This document shows positions 1 through 10,183 of a DNA stretch of 64,000 nt, in pieces. The notes under the pieces were generated by a model, which was not told where the DNA came from, did no database searches, and saw nothing but the letters and a program-made list of their open reading frames with translations. The number at the start of each line of letters is the position of its first letter. Within the stretch, counting starts at the first letter, position 1. A program made the position numbers and the translations under genes. The stretch is from contig JAJPGT010000047.1 in assembly GCA_021325655.1 (NCBI GenBank), positions 62,001 to 126,000 of the forward strand. The letters run 5' to 3'. This DNA comes from Pseudomonadota bacterium (GTDB taxonomy: Bacteria > Chloroflexota > UBA6077 > JAJPGT01).

Positions 1-1
1 C

Positions 2-1720
2 CCGGCGGGGCTGTTTGTCGGACTTGCCGTGCTGTTCACCTGGCCGCTGGCGCTGCACCTTGGCACGGTGCTGCCGGCCGCCAAGCTACCCGATGCGCTG
101 CTCCAGGTGCACCGCCTCTGGTTCGTTCCCAGGCTGCTCGCCGCCGGCCGCGACCCCTACGGCTGGACGACTCTGCTGCACTACCCGGCCGGGGCGCGCC
201 AGTACCTGGAGACGCTCATCCCGCTCGTCGGGGTGCTCGCCTGGCCGGCTCTGGCGCTGGGCGGCCCGCTGCTCGCCTACGACCTGGCGGTGCTAGCGCT
301 CCTGGCGCTCAACGGCTGGTGCGCCTACCTGCTGGCGCGTGACCGGGTGGGCGACTCGGGCGCGGCGGTCGTCGCCGGGATCGCCTATGCCTTCAGCCCC
401 TACCTGCTGGCCCACCTGCGTGTGGGGCATCTGAACCTGGTTGCCGCCTGCTGTCCCCCGCTGTACCTGCTGTGTCTGCTGCGGGCGCTGGAACGCCCCG
501 GCCCGCGCTGGCCCCTCCTCGCCGGCCTGTGCCTGGCGGCCACGCTGTACACCGATCTCCAGTGGGCGCTGGCGCTCACGCTGCTGTCCCTCCCGCTCGT
601 CGCCTGGCGGACGCTGGTTTCAGCCATGCGGGTGGCCCACGGCGAGGGGGTAGCGGCGGCGCGCCGAGCAGGTCTGCGGGGCCTGACCCCGCCACGGGCG
701 CTCGTCCACGGCGCCCTGGCGGCTACCGTCGCGCTCGCGCTCGCGGCGCCGCTGCTGCTCGGCATCTGGGCCGAGGTCAGCGCTGGTGCCTCCGCGCCCG
801 GGGCCAACCAGGCGCTCCGCAACTCTGCCGCGCTGGTCGCGTTCCTGGCGCCGCAGCCCGCCCAGCCGCTCTGGCGCGACACCGTCCAACCCTGGTATGC
901 CGCGCATGGGCTCGACCAGGGCGATGAGCAGGTCGTCGCTCTCGGCTATCTCCCGCTGGCGCTCGCCGCCAGCGGCCTGGCGTCCCCGCGCACGCGGCGG
1001 ATCGGCTGGCTGCTGGGGCTGCTCCTGTTCGTCGCGCTGGCCCTCGGGCCGCGGCTACACTTGGCGAGCCGCGACGTGGAGACCGCGCTCCCGCTCGGTC
1101 TGCCGCTGCCCTACGCCCTGCTCCAGCGGCTGCCGCTGGTCGGCTTCGGCCGCGCGCCGGCTCGCTTCGCCGCTCCCGCGACGCTCTGCCTGGCGCTGCT
1201 CGCCGCCTGGGGCGTGGTTGCGCTGCGCCAGCGTCTGAGGCGTGCCCGCTGGGTTCCCGGCCTCTGCGGCCTGCTCGTCGCGCTCGAGCTGCTCCCGCTG
1301 CCCTTCCCGCTCAGCCGCCCCGACGTCCCGGGGCTCTATCAGGCGCTGGCGGCCGAGCCCTGTCCTGGCCCGGTCTTCGAGCTGCCAGTGGAGCCGGGGA
1401 GCGAGCTGGAGAAGTGGCGGCTGTTCTTCCAGATCGCCCACGGCTGCCCGATCTCCGGTGGCTACGTCTCCAGGGAGCAGCAGGCCACAGCGATTCAGCG
1501 CCGCTGGCAGGAGTACGCGCAGCGCCCGGCGGAGGCGCAGCGCCCGGCGGCGGAGGCTCTGCGGGCCGAGCTGCTCGCCGCCGGATTCGTCGAGGTCGCC
1601 TTCTGGCGCGAGGCGTACGCGAGTCCCGACGAGGCGGGCCGGGAGGAGGTGGCGCTGCGGCTCCTCGCGTCCAGCCCGCGGTACGACGGTCCCGATGGCG
1701 CGCTCTACCCGCTGCGATGA
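2..1720 (+). CDS. Multi-pass membrane protein, GT-C/YfhO-like glycosyltransferase-type (5' end outside window)
   Basis: Frame is open from base 2; many hydrophobic segments (FTWPLALHLGTVLP..., LARDRVGDSGAAVVAGIAYAFSPYLLAHLRVGHLNL), typical of GT-C style integral membrane proteins. Confidence 0.6.
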   Translation, partial: PAGLFVGLAVLFTWPLALHLGTVLPAAKLPDALLQVHRLWFVPRLLAAGRDPYGWTTLLHYPAGARQYLETLIPLVGVLAWPALALGGPLLAYDLAVLALLALNGWCAYLLARDRVGDSGAAVVAGIAYAFSPYLLAHLRVGHLNLVAACCPPLYLLCLLRALERPGPRWPLLAGLCLAATLYTDLQWALALTLLSLPLVAWRTLVSAMRVAHGEGVAAARRAGLRGLTPPRALVHGALAATVALALAAPLLLGIWAEVSAGASAPGANQALRNSAALVAFLAPQPAQPLWRDTVQPWYAAHGLDQGDEQVVALGYLPLALAASGLASPRTRRIGWLLGLLLFVALALGPRLHLASRDVETALPLGLPLPYALLQRLPLVGFGRAPARFAAPATLCLALLAAWGVVALRQRLRRARWVPGLCGLLVALELLPLPFPLSRPDVPGLYQALAAEPCPGPVFELPVEPGSELEKWRLFFQIAHGCPISGGYVSREQQATAIQRRWQEYAQRPAEAQRPAAEALRAELLAAGFVEVAFWREAYASPDEAGREEVALRLLASSPRYDGPDGALYPLR

Positions 1721-1925
1721 CCCCGGGCCGTCAGCCGCAAGGCCCCACGCGCAAGACAGCCCGGGGACCGCGCGTGCCACCCACCTCCCGCGTTAGCTCG
1801 CCAGTCTGTGGAGCGAGTTGGAGCAGCCTGTCCCGCTCGACGCTCACGGCGTACAGCCGGGCTCCGTTCCGTCACCAGGGCCAGCCAGCCACGGGCGCTA
1901 TCGCAGGCGCCGGGCCGCATCTGCC

Positions 1926-1931
1926 TATAAT
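1926..1931 (+). promoter_or_regulatory. Perfect -10 box TATAAT, 6 nt upstream of the larB ATG (possible leaderless transcript)
   Basis: TATAATctcggcATG read directly from the sequence. Confidence 0.5.
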
Positions 1932-1937
1932 CTCGGC

Positions 1938-2756
1938 ATGAGCGACATGCTGGAAGACCTGGTGTCTGTCTGGGATGCGTCACCGCTCGCTGGGTCCGAG
2001 GGCGCGCGTGAGATGCTGGCCCCCACCCCCGAGGTGACGACGAACGGAGGGGCGGGGCCGGCCTTCACCCGACCCGACCTGGAGCGGGAGCAGCGCAAGG
2101 GCGTGCCCGAGGTGGTGTACAGCCCGGGCAAGACGGTGGAGCAAGCGGTAGAGATGGCCCGGCTGCTGCTCGTCCGCAATGGGCGGGCGCTGCTGAGCCG
2201 GGTCAGCCCGGAGCTGGAGGCGCGGCTACGCGAAGCGTTCGCGGACTACGAGGTGCAGGTCTTCTCCGCGTCGCGAATGTGCGTTGTGCGGCGCCCCGGA
2301 TCTGCCCGGCGAACGGGCGGCGGCTGCGTGGGGGTGCTGACCGCGGGCACGTCGGACATTCCGGTCGCGGAGGAAGCCGCGGTGCTGGCGGCGGAGATGG
2401 GCTGCGAGGTGATCCAGGCGTATGACGTCGGCGTGGCCGGGCTGCACCGGCTGCGGCAGCCGCTCCAGGAGCTGAAGCGCCGCCGAGCGGACGTTATCAT
2501 CGTCGCCGCCGGGATGGATGGCGCGCTGCCCTCCGTCGTCTCCGGCTTGGTCGACGTGCCGGTGATCGGGCTACCAACCTCCGTCGGCTACGGACTGGGC
2601 GGCCGAGGGGTGGCGGCGCTGCTCACGATGCTGCAGACCTGCTCGCCCGGGCTGACCGTGGTGAACATCGACAATGGCATCGGCGCCGGGGCAACCGCGG
2701 CGCTCATCGCCAATCGCGTCGCCGCCGCCCGCCGGGCAGCACAGGGAGGGGGCTAG
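1938..2756 (+). CDS. larB: Nickel pincer cofactor biosynthesis protein LarB
   Basis: [41 protein letters not shown]...[36 protein letters not shown]...[11 protein letters not shown] matches the LarB/AIR-carboxylase-like family. ATG at 1938 chosen over the longer ORF start. Confidence 0.9.
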   Translation: MSDMLEDLVSVWDASPLAGSEGAREMLAPTPEVTTNGGAGPAFTRPDLEREQRKGVPEVVYSPGKTVEQAVEMARLLLVRNGRALLSRVSPELEARLREAFADYEVQVFSASRMCVVRRPGSARRTGGGCVGVLTAGTSDIPVAEEAAVLAAEMGCEVIQAYDVGVAGLHRLRQPLQELKRRRADVIIVAAGMDGALPSVVSGLVDVPVIGLPTSVGYGLGGRGVAALLTMLQTCSPGLTVVNIDNGIGAGATAALIANRVAAARRAAQGGG

Positions 2757-3172
2757 CTGCGGGACTGGCCCGGCCCGGCCGGCTCGGTCTGGAGCTGTTG
2801 CTTCCGGTACTCCTGCACCGCCGCTTTGAGCGTGCCCAGGGCCACGGTGGCGCAGCGCACCCGGCTGGTCACCACCTCCTTGCCCATGGTGTCGACGATC
2901 TCTTCGAAGCCCATCTCCTCGACTTCCGACGCCGGCCGGCCTTCGAAGTGCTCAGCGACAATGCTCGCTCCGGCCTGGCTGATGGTACAGCCCGAACCCT
3001 CGAAGCGGACCTTCTCCAGCACGTCGTCCTTGAACTTGACGTGCATCGTCACCACGTCGCCACAGCCGGGGTTGCCCCCGCTGACGGTCACGTCCGCGTT
3101 CTCCAGCGGGCCCTTGTTACGCGGGTGCTCGTAATGATCGAGCAGGAAGTCGATGTAATACTGTCGGTCCAT
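2753..3172 (-). CDS. sufU: SufU/IscU-type iron-sulfur cluster scaffold (NifU-like N-terminal family)
   Basis: YYIDFLLDHYEHPRNKG...GGNPGCGDVVTMHVKF...FEGSGCTISQAGASI...SRVRCATVALGTL: conserved Cys motifs of the U-type scaffold. Confidence 0.88.
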   Translation of the reverse strand: MDRQYYIDFLLDHYEHPRNKGPLENADVTVSGGNPGCGDVVTMHVKFKDDVLEKVRFEGSGCTISQAGASIVAEHFEGRPASEVEEMGFEEIVDTMGKEVVTSRVRCATVALGTLKAAVQEYRKQQLQTEPAGPGQSRS

Positions 3173-3374
3173 GCACCTCTCGCCGCGAGCGCGCTCGCGG
3201 CGGCGCGCTCCAATTGGGATACTACGCGTGGCGCGTGATTCCGCGCTAGCCGTGGATTAGGTGTTGCCCCGGGCGTGGCCCTGCTGGCGCAGGAGCATGC
3301 CGCGGCCGTTGCCCCGCGCGCGACTGCTTCACCAGTTTCAACACAAACAGGGGCCGATCGCTTCCCAACGGACG

Positions 3375-3408
3375 CCAGAGGGGCGGGACTGGAGCCCCGC
3401 CCCTCTGG
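3375..3408 (-). terminator. Hairpin terminator downstream of the rhodanese gene
   Basis: CCAGAGGGGCGGG (3375-3387) / CCCGCCCCTCTGG (3396-3408), perfect 13-bp arms with 8-nt loop. Confidence 0.55.
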
Positions 3409-3427
3409 GATCGTGGCCTGGCCGCGG

Positions 3428-4288
3428 TTAGACTTCTTTCTCGATCGGGGCCTTGACCAGGGAGCCCCACTCAGTCCAGGAGCCATCGTAGTTGCGGACG
3501 TTCGGGTAGCCCAGCAGCTGGGTCAGGACGAACCAGGTGTGCGCCGAGCGCTCCCCGATCCGGCAGTAGGCGATGATCTCGCTCTTATCGGGGGTAATCC
3601 CCCTGCTGCTGTAGATCTGCTGCAGCTCTTCAGGGCTCTTGAAGGTGCCGTCCTCGCGGGCGGCGGTGCCCCAGGGGATGTTCTGTGCGCCGGGGATGTG
3701 CCCCGCCCGTTGGGCGCCCTCCTGGGGGTAGCCCATCATATGGATCACTTCACCCCGGTACTCCTGGGGCGAACGGACGTCCACCAGCGCCACGTCCTTG
3801 CCCACCCGTGCCAGCCGCTCGCGGATCTCGTCGCGATAGGCGCGAATCCGCTCGTCGGGCTCCTGGGCAGTGTAGCTGGTCGCCGGATAGGTGGGCACCT
3901 CGCGGGTTAGCTCCCGCCCTTCGGCCAGCCACTTGGCCCGGCCGCCGTTCATGACCTTAAGGTTGGTGTGGCCGTAGTAGCGGAACAGCCAGTAGGAATA
4001 GCAGGCGTACCAGTTGTTCTTGTCGCCGTAGAAGACCACGGTGGTGTCGTTGCTAATGCCCCAGCGGCTCATGAGCCGCTCGAAGCCCGGCTTGTCGATA
4101 AAGTCCCGCTCCACCGGGTCCTGTACATCGACGTGCCAGTCCAGCTTCACCGCGCCGGGGATGTGCCCCTGTTCGTACAGCAGCACGTCCTCGTCGGCCT
4201 CGACAAGCCGCACGTTCGGATCATTCAGATGCGCCGCTACCCAATCGGTTTCGACCAGCGCGTCCGGGTTGGCATAGCCGCTTGGCAT
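3428..4288 (-). CDS. Thiosulfate sulfurtransferase (two-domain rhodanese)
   Basis: Tandem rhodanese domains; active loop [32 protein letters not shown] motifs. Confidence 0.88.
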   Translation of the reverse strand: MPSGYANPDALVETDWVAAHLNDPNVRLVEADEDVLLYEQGHIPGAVKLDWHVDVQDPVERDFIDKPGFERLMSRWGISNDTTVVFYGDKNNWYACYSYWLFRYYGHTNLKVMNGGRAKWLAEGRELTREVPTYPATSYTAQEPDERIRAYRDEIRERLARVGKDVALVDVRSPQEYRGEVIHMMGYPQEGAQRAGHIPGAQNIPWGTAAREDGTFKSPEELQQIYSSRGITPDKSEIIAYCRIGERSAHTWFVLTQLLGYPNVRNYDGSWTEWGSLVKAPIEKEV

Positions 4289-4420
4289 GGTTCACCCCCT
4301 TCGGCCAGGCATCCCTGCCCGGCAGTCGTGCTCATTCTAGCACGTTCTCCATGTGGTCGCTCAACAATGTCGGAAATTCGCTCATTCTGGAACGCTGGGG
4401 GCGGGTATCGGGTGGGGGCA

Positions 4421-5641
4421 TCACCCTTCGAGCAGCTTGCGGCGCTCGTCGGGCGCGATCGCCTCGCGGCCTTTGATGAGGCTGAAGATGCGGGCGCGGA
4501 GCCGCATGTCGCCGATCAGCACTGCGCCAACCAGCCGGTTGTCCAGGAAAAACAGGCGCTGGTAGTTGCGGCCGCGCGCGTCGAGCCGCTCCAGCGACTC
4601 CAGGTCTGGGTACAGCTCCGGGGTGAGCCCGATCACCCGGATGTACGAATCGAACAGGGTGCTGGAGTACATTGGGACGTCTTCGTAGATCGTCTGTTGG
4701 CCGAGCATGTTTAGCGCCGCCACCCGGCCATGGCCCTGGGCGTTGCCCCAGGTGCCAAGCTGGTTGTAGCGCTGGATCACTACGTCGTGGAACTGGGCGA
4801 TATCGCCGGCGGTATAGATGTCGGGCACGTTCGTGCTCAGGTGCTCGTCGGCCAGGATCCCGTTGCCGATCTTAACCGGGGTGCCGGCGAGCAGCTCGGT
4901 ATTCATCGTCAGCCCCAGGCCGACGCCGATCATGTCGGCCTCGAACGTTTTGCCCGTCTTGGTCGTTACGCCGCACACGGCGCCGCCCTGTGCATGAACC
5001 TCTCGCACCTCTTCGCCGTAGTAGACCTCCACCCCGGCGTCGCGGGCGATATCATCCACCAGGGCGCCCCCGTCCTCGTCGAGGACGCGCCGGAGCCAGT
5101 AAGGGCCGCGAATCAGCCAGATGGTCCGCAGTCCGTGGTGGCGGAACGCCTCCGCCAGCTCGTAGGCGATGAAGCTCCCCCCCACGACCACGGCGGTCTG
5201 GGCATGCTCCATGTGGGCGTGGATCGCCTTCGCATCGTCGAAGTACTGGAAGTTGTAGATACCGGCGGTGCCGTCCGCGCCGGGCACCTTCAGGTGGTTC
5301 GGCCGGCCGCCGGTTGCCACCAGCAGCGCGTCGTAGGGCAGCTCGGCGCCGTTGTCGAGCAGGACGGTCTTCCCTTCGCTGTTCACCTGGGTGACCGTGG
5401 TCTCCAGCATCAGGGTGATGCCCCGCTCCGCGTGCTGCGCCACGGTGCGCAGCAGCACCTTCTGCTCCGGGGTGCGTCCCTTGAGATAGGGCGGCAACGC
5501 GACGCGGTTGTAGAGGGGATACGGCTCGTTGCCAATGAGGGTGACCTGGCAGGTGGGGTCGTTCTTGCGCAGCGTCTCGGCGCACGTCGTGCCCGCGACT
5601 CCGTTGCCGACGACGATGTAGCGCTTCGGTCGGTCTGCCAC
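4421..5641 (-). CDS. FAD/NAD(P)-dependent oxidoreductase (nitrite reductase large subunit N-terminal/ferredoxin reductase-like)
   Basis: YIVVGNGVAGTTCAETLRKNDP FAD-binding motif; DALLVATGGRPNHLKVPGADG; IYTAGDIAQFHD. Confidence 0.85.
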   Translation of the reverse strand: MADRPKRYIVVGNGVAGTTCAETLRKNDPTCQVTLIGNEPYPLYNRVALPPYLKGRTPEQKVLLRTVAQHAERGITLMLETTVTQVNSEGKTVLLDNGAELPYDALLVATGGRPNHLKVPGADGTAGIYNFQYFDDAKAIHAHMEHAQTAVVVGGSFIAYELAEAFRHHGLRTIWLIRGPYWLRRVLDEDGGALVDDIARDAGVEVYYGEEVREVHAQGGAVCGVTTKTGKTFEADMIGVGLGLTMNTELLAGTPVKIGNGILADEHLSTNVPDIYTAGDIAQFHDVVIQRYNQLGTWGNAQGHGRVAALNMLGQQTIYEDVPMYSSTLFDSYIRVIGLTPELYPDLESLERLDARGRNYQRLFFLDNRLVGAVLIGDMRLRARIFSLIKGREAIAPDERRKLLEG

Positions 5642-5793
5642 GCCTCTCTCCTACGCCTCCCGCGCGGCGCATCGCCCCGGCCGAGCGTGCGCCGGCGCCA
5701 TCCTTGCTCGCATGATGCGTGTTTCCCGGACGGCTGGCAACCGGGTGAGAGGCTGGGCCCGGGCCAGGTACCATGCGTGCAGCAGGAGGGTAG

Positions 5794-7212
5794 ATGCTCC
5801 ATCCGTGTGCACCGCCGGTTTCCCGCTGGCTCAGCGCGGCGCCGCCCGCGCCGGATGCCGCCATTTCCCACCCGGCCTACCAGGAAGCGCTGGCCGAGAT
5901 CTATGCTTACTCCGCGGTCCCACGCTCGGTCGCGGAGCAGCGAGCGGACCGCCCGCGCAAGCGGGAGCGGATGCGCCGGCTGCTGGCGCTCCTCGGCGGG
6001 CCAGAGCGCGCCTACGCCTCGGTGCTGGTGGCGGGGACCAAGGGCAAGGGCTCGACGGCGGCGTTGCTCGCCTCCATCCTAAGGTGCGCCGGCCTGCGAG
6101 TGGGTCGCTACACCCAGCCACACCTGCACACCTGGCGCGAGCGCACCTGGCTGGACGGTGCGCTCATCACGCCCGAACAAGTCGTCTCGCTCTGGGCCGA
6201 GATGCGCCCGGCGCTGGCTGCCATGGAGACCCAGGTGGACACGCTCGGCCGGCTGACGACGTTCGAGGTGGGCACGGCGCTGACGCTGCTCCACTTCGCC
6301 CGCCAGGCAGCCGATCTGGCGGTCCTCGAGGTCGGCGTTGGCGGCCGCCACGACGCGACCAACGCGGTCGAGCCACTGCTCAGCGTCATCACCCCGGTCA
6401 GCCTGGACCATCAAGCCGTGCTGGGGGAGACGCTCGCGGAGATCGCGGCGGAGAAGGCGGGGGTGATGCGACCCGGCTGTCCGGCCATCCTGGGGCCGCA
6501 GCCGCCAGAGGCCGCCCGGATACTGGAAGAGCAGGCTGCCAGGCTCGGCTGCCCGCTCCAGCGCGTCGGGACGGACTGGCGCTGGGAGCCTGAGTCCAAC
6601 CGCGCTGCCTCCGGGCCGTTCGCGGTGGCCGGGCCGAACGGTGTGTGCTTCGTCGACCTGTCCATGCCGCTGGTTGGCCGGCACCAGCGCGACAACGCCA
6701 CCGTGGCGGTCGCCGCGGCGTGGGCGCTCGCCCACGGTGGCTGGCAGATCGGTGAGCGCGCGGTTCGAGCCGGCTTGTGCCAGGTAGATTGGCCTGGACG
6801 GATGGAGGTGCTGGCCCGAGCGCCGCTGCTGGTAGTGGATGGGGCGCACAACGGCGATTCCGCCGCCCGGCTGCGCGACGCGCTGCGCGAGGCGTTTCGC
6901 TTCGAACGCCTCTGGCTGGTACTGGGCATCACCGACGGCAAGGACCTGGAGGGCATACTGAGTGCGCTCGCGCCGCTGGCCAGCGGCATGATTGCCACTC
7001 GGGCCGACCATCCTCGGGCGCTGGACCCGCGGCTCATCGCCGCCGCAGCGCCAGGGCACATCCTCGCCGTCACCGACACAGTGGCCGCGGGGCTGGAGGT
7101 GGCCTGGTGGCTGGCGGCGCCGGATGACCTGATCTGTGTCACCGGGTCGCTGTTCGTGGTCGGCGAGGCGATCCAGGCCGGCTACCGGCGGCTGGGAGGC
7201 GCGGCGGGATGA
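5794..7212 (+). CDS. folC: Bifunctional folylpolyglutamate synthase/dihydrofolate synthase
   Basis: VAGTKGKGSTAALLASILRCAGLRVGRYTQPHLHTWRER; LEVGVGGRHDATNAV; VVDGAHNGDSAARL. AGGAGG SD upstream of ATG 5794. Confidence 0.9.
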   Translation: MLHPCAPPVSRWLSAAPPAPDAAISHPAYQEALAEIYAYSAVPRSVAEQRADRPRKRERMRRLLALLGGPERAYASVLVAGTKGKGSTAALLASILRCAGLRVGRYTQPHLHTWRERTWLDGALITPEQVVSLWAEMRPALAAMETQVDTLGRLTTFEVGTALTLLHFARQAADLAVLEVGVGGRHDATNAVEPLLSVITPVSLDHQAVLGETLAEIAAEKAGVMRPGCPAILGPQPPEAARILEEQAARLGCPLQRVGTDWRWEPESNRAASGPFAVAGPNGVCFVDLSMPLVGRHQRDNATVAVAAAWALAHGGWQIGERAVRAGLCQVDWPGRMEVLARAPLLVVDGAHNGDSAARLRDALREAFRFERLWLVLGITDGKDLEGILSALAPLASGMIATRADHPRALDPRLIAAAAPGHILAVTDTVAAGLEVAWWLAAPDDLICVTGSLFVVGEAIQAGYRRLGGAAG

Positions 7213-8369
7213 TCGCCTACGTCGACGCCTTCAGCGGCTGCTCCGGCGATATGCTGCTCGGGGCGCTGCTCGACGCCGGGCTGGAGCTGGGCGAGCTGCG
7301 CCGGGTGGTCGGGGCGCTGCCGGTCTCTGGCTACCGGATCGAGGCGCTGGCCCGCCGCGGCGAGGGGCCGGCCGGGACACAGGCGCGGGTGGTGCTGGAG
7401 CCAGATTCCCAGCCGGAGCGGAGCCTGAGCGACGTTCTGGCGCTGGTCGAGCGCGCCGGGCTGGAGCCGCAGGTCGCGGCCACGGCGCGCCGGGTGTTCG
7501 AGCGGCTCGCCCGCGCCGAGGCGGCAGCGCATGGTATCCCGGTGGAGCAGGTCCACTTCCACGAGGTGGGCGCGGTCGACGCGCTGGTCGACGTCGTCGG
7601 CGTGGTCTGGGGGCTGCGGGCGCTGGGCGTCGACCGCTGCTACGCCTCCCCGCTGCCGACGGGCGGCGGCCAGGTCCAGACGCGCCACGGAACGCTGCCG
7701 GTGCCGGCCCCGGCGACGCTGGCGCTGCTGGCGGAGGTCGGCGCGCCGCTGCGGCCAGTATCGGTCGAGGCGGAGCTGGTGACGCCCACCGGGGCGGCCC
7801 TCCTCGCGGAGCTGGCCACGTTCTCCCAGCCCCCGCTGCGCCTGTGTCGGGTCGGCACCGGCTATGGCAGCCGTGCGCTGCCCTGGCCGAACCTGCTGCG
7901 TATCTGGCTCGGCGAGCCGGTGGCGGAGCCCGCCAACCCCGAGCAGGTGGTGCTGGTCGAGACGAACGTGGATGACATGACCCCCGAGCAGCTCGGCTAC
8001 GCGATGGAGCGGTTGTTCGCCGCCGGCGCGCTTGATGTGACTTTCACCCCGGTCCAGATGAAGAAGAACCGCCCCGGGACGCTCCTCACGGTGCTGGCGC
8101 TGCCGGAGCGTGCCCAGGCGCTGGCAGAGGTGGTGCTAGCGGAGACGAGCACGCTGGGAGTGCGGCTGGTGCCGGCCAGTCGCCTGGCGCTGGCTCGCCA
8201 CGTCGGGACGGTCGCCACCGCCTACGGCCCGGTGCGAGTGAAGGTGAAGCACCTGGGCGAGCGGCGTATTCCCGTGCCGGAGTACGAGGACTGCGCCGCC
8301 CGCGCCCGCGAGTCCGGCGTCCCGCTGCTGGAGGTCTACCGCGCTGCCCTGGCGGCGGCGCAGCAGTAG
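7209..8369 (+). CDS. larC: Nickel pincer cofactor biosynthesis protein LarC (single uninterrupted ORF)
   Basis: MIAYVDAFSGCSGDMLLGALLDAG; EQVHFHEVGAVDALVDVVG; VETNVDDMTPEQLGYAMERLFAAGALDVTFTPVQMKKNRPGTLL. Overlaps the folC stop by 4 nt. Confidence 0.92.
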   Translation: MIAYVDAFSGCSGDMLLGALLDAGLELGELRRVVGALPVSGYRIEALARRGEGPAGTQARVVLEPDSQPERSLSDVLALVERAGLEPQVAATARRVFERLARAEAAAHGIPVEQVHFHEVGAVDALVDVVGVVWGLRALGVDRCYASPLPTGGGQVQTRHGTLPVPAPATLALLAEVGAPLRPVSVEAELVTPTGAALLAELATFSQPPLRLCRVGTGYGSRALPWPNLLRIWLGEPVAEPANPEQVVLVETNVDDMTPEQLGYAMERLFAAGALDVTFTPVQMKKNRPGTLLTVLALPERAQALAEVVLAETSTLGVRLVPASRLALARHVGTVATAYGPVRVKVKHLGERRIPVPEYEDCAARARESGVPLLEVYRAALAAAQQ

Positions 8370-8370
8370 T

Positions 8371-9966
8371 TCAGTGCTGCACCGTCACCCGCTGCGCGCG
8401 TTCCAGCAGCGCGCCCTGCGTGTCGGTCAGCCGCGCCAGCAGCACGTACTCGCCGGGCGGGATGCTGGAGAGGTCCAGCGTGGGGCTCGCCAGCGGGCCG
8501 TTGTACAGGGTCCAATCATCGAGCTGTAGCTCCAGAGTGCTCACCGGGAAGTCGGCGCTGACGGCGATAGTCGCCTGAGCCCCGAGGGGGCCGGGCGGGA
8601 CGGTGATGCTCCACGCGGGTGGCGCGGGATAGGTGGCGACCCCGTAGCTGAAGAAGCGCGCCTCGAGCGGGTTCAGGTTCTGTGCCGTGTGCTGCTGGGC
8701 CAGGTCCAGGTAGGCGCGCGGGGTGGCAACCTTGTCGTGGAACAGGGCGACGTAGTCGCGCAGGAACTGGACAAACGCTTCGTCGCCCATGGTGTCGTCG
8801 AGTTCGCCTAGGAAGCGGGCGCCCTTGCGATAGACGATCGTGAAATACGGGCCATCGGATGGAAAGTCGTCGATGGACGAGTTGACCGGCTTGTTGCCCG
8901 CCGCGGCGACGCGATTGGCGTAGCCGCTGCTGACCCGGGCGGCCCAGTCGGACGGGAAGAGCGCCGGCCGCTGCAGCCGGTCGTACAAGAGCGGGGCATA
9001 GGTGGCCATCGCCTCGTCCAGCCACGGGTCGTGAAGCTGGTCGTTGCCCACCCAGCTATAGAACCACTGGTGGGCGATCTCATGGGCGATCAGGTACTCG
9101 CCGTAGCTGCCGTCCGGCGGATCGGGCAGGACGGTGTCGGCCCCGATCATCACCAGGCCGGGGTACTCCATCCCGCCGTAGGAGGGCGGGAGATCCACCT
9201 CGGCCACGTCCAGCTCCGGGTAGGGGTACGTGCCAAAGGTGCTACTGTACCAGTCGACGTACCGCTGGGCGACGGTGGCGAAACGCGGGCCGAGCTCTGG
9301 CCGCAGCGCGTACACGTCGATCTCCGCCGCTCCGGCCTGCGCCTGCGAGCGCTGGAAGCTGGGCGACACGACCAGCGCGAAGTCGCGCACGCTGCCGGCG
9401 TGGAAGGTCCAGCGGCGGCCGTCATGGGAGACCAGGGTTCCGCTGTGCGCGGCGCTGATATCCACGTCGGCGCTGAGCGTGACGTCGAAGTCGGCGACCT
9501 CGGTGAAGAAGGCGTCCCCGACGTCTACGTACTGGTGTCGGAACCAGCCGTCCCGATAGGGGACGACGATCGGGAACCAGTTGCCGAGGGCGATGGTGCG
9601 GGCGCCGACGCCGAAGCGGCCAGGCTGATGGGGCACCGCCAGGCTGAACCCGAGCGCCACTGTGGCCCAGGCGCCGGGGCTCAGCGGCGTGGGGAGCAGT
9701 ACGTCCAGCACCGTGCCGTCCTGAGTCCAGGTCGTTGGCGCCCCGTTGGCGCTGGCGCTCTGCAGCGAGAAGGCGCCGTAGTAGGCCGGGGTCACCTGAA
9801 AAACGAGCCGGTCCAGGGGCACGCCGGTGAGGTTCGGGTAGCGCACCTGCTCGGCCACGTCCAGCGCCGCTTCGCTGTAGCGGAGCGTGGCGTCGAGCGT
9901 GTAGTGGGGCAGCGGCGGCGGGCTGGCGAGGGAGGCTGGGGGAACGGCGGCGCTCAGCAGGAGCAC
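8371..9966 (-). CDS. M1-family (gluzincin) metallopeptidase, secreted
   Basis: GGMEYPGLVMIG and HEIAHQWFYSWVGNDQLHDPWLDEAMATY (HExxH-18x-E); hydrophobic N-terminus. Confidence 0.88.
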   Translation of the reverse strand: MLLLSAAVPPASLASPPPLPHYTLDATLRYSEAALDVAEQVRYPNLTGVPLDRLVFQVTPAYYGAFSLQSASANGAPTTWTQDGTVLDVLLPTPLSPGAWATVALGFSLAVPHQPGRFGVGARTIALGNWFPIVVPYRDGWFRHQYVDVGDAFFTEVADFDVTLSADVDISAAHSGTLVSHDGRRWTFHAGSVRDFALVVSPSFQRSQAQAGAAEIDVYALRPELGPRFATVAQRYVDWYSSTFGTYPYPELDVAEVDLPPSYGGMEYPGLVMIGADTVLPDPPDGSYGEYLIAHEIAHQWFYSWVGNDQLHDPWLDEAMATYAPLLYDRLQRPALFPSDWAARVSSGYANRVAAAGNKPVNSSIDDFPSDGPYFTIVYRKGARFLGELDDTMGDEAFVQFLRDYVALFHDKVATPRAYLDLAQQHTAQNLNPLEARFFSYGVATYPAPPAWSITVPPGPLGAQATIAVSADFPVSTLELQLDDWTLYNGPLASPTLDLSSIPPGEYVLLARLTDTQGALLERAQRVTVQH

Positions 9967-10163
9967 CAGCGCGAACAGAGGCGCCAGGAATTGTCTGGAC
10001 AGAGCACACCTTCCGGCCGCGTGCGCGCGGCGGGTGTCGCATTATAGGAGCCGTGCTACGCCGCGCGGCCGTGTTGTCCCCGGAGGAACGCCGATGGGGT
10101 GGCAATGTCGGGACATTCGGCCCGAACGACGCCGAATGCAGGGTTCCCGGCCCAGCGGAACGG

Positions 10164-10169
10164 TATACT
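10164..10169 (+). promoter_or_regulatory. -10-like TATACT, 14 nt upstream of the GT2 ATG
   Basis: TATACTtcgccgactcagccATG; short or near-leaderless 5' UTR implied. Confidence 0.4.
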
Positions 10170-10183
10170 TCGCCGACTCAGCC

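Noticed and set aside
4730-6082. 450-aa plus ORF
   Set aside because: Antisense to the FAD oxidoreductase and out of frame with folC.
7136-7975. 279-aa plus ORF overlapping larC
   Set aside because: Gly/Ala/Arg shadow frame; larC frame is clear.
10114-10138. Short inverted repeat CATTCGGC...GCCGAATG before the GT2 gene
   Set aside because: Only 8-bp arms; overlaps likely promoter region and is not distinguishable from chance.
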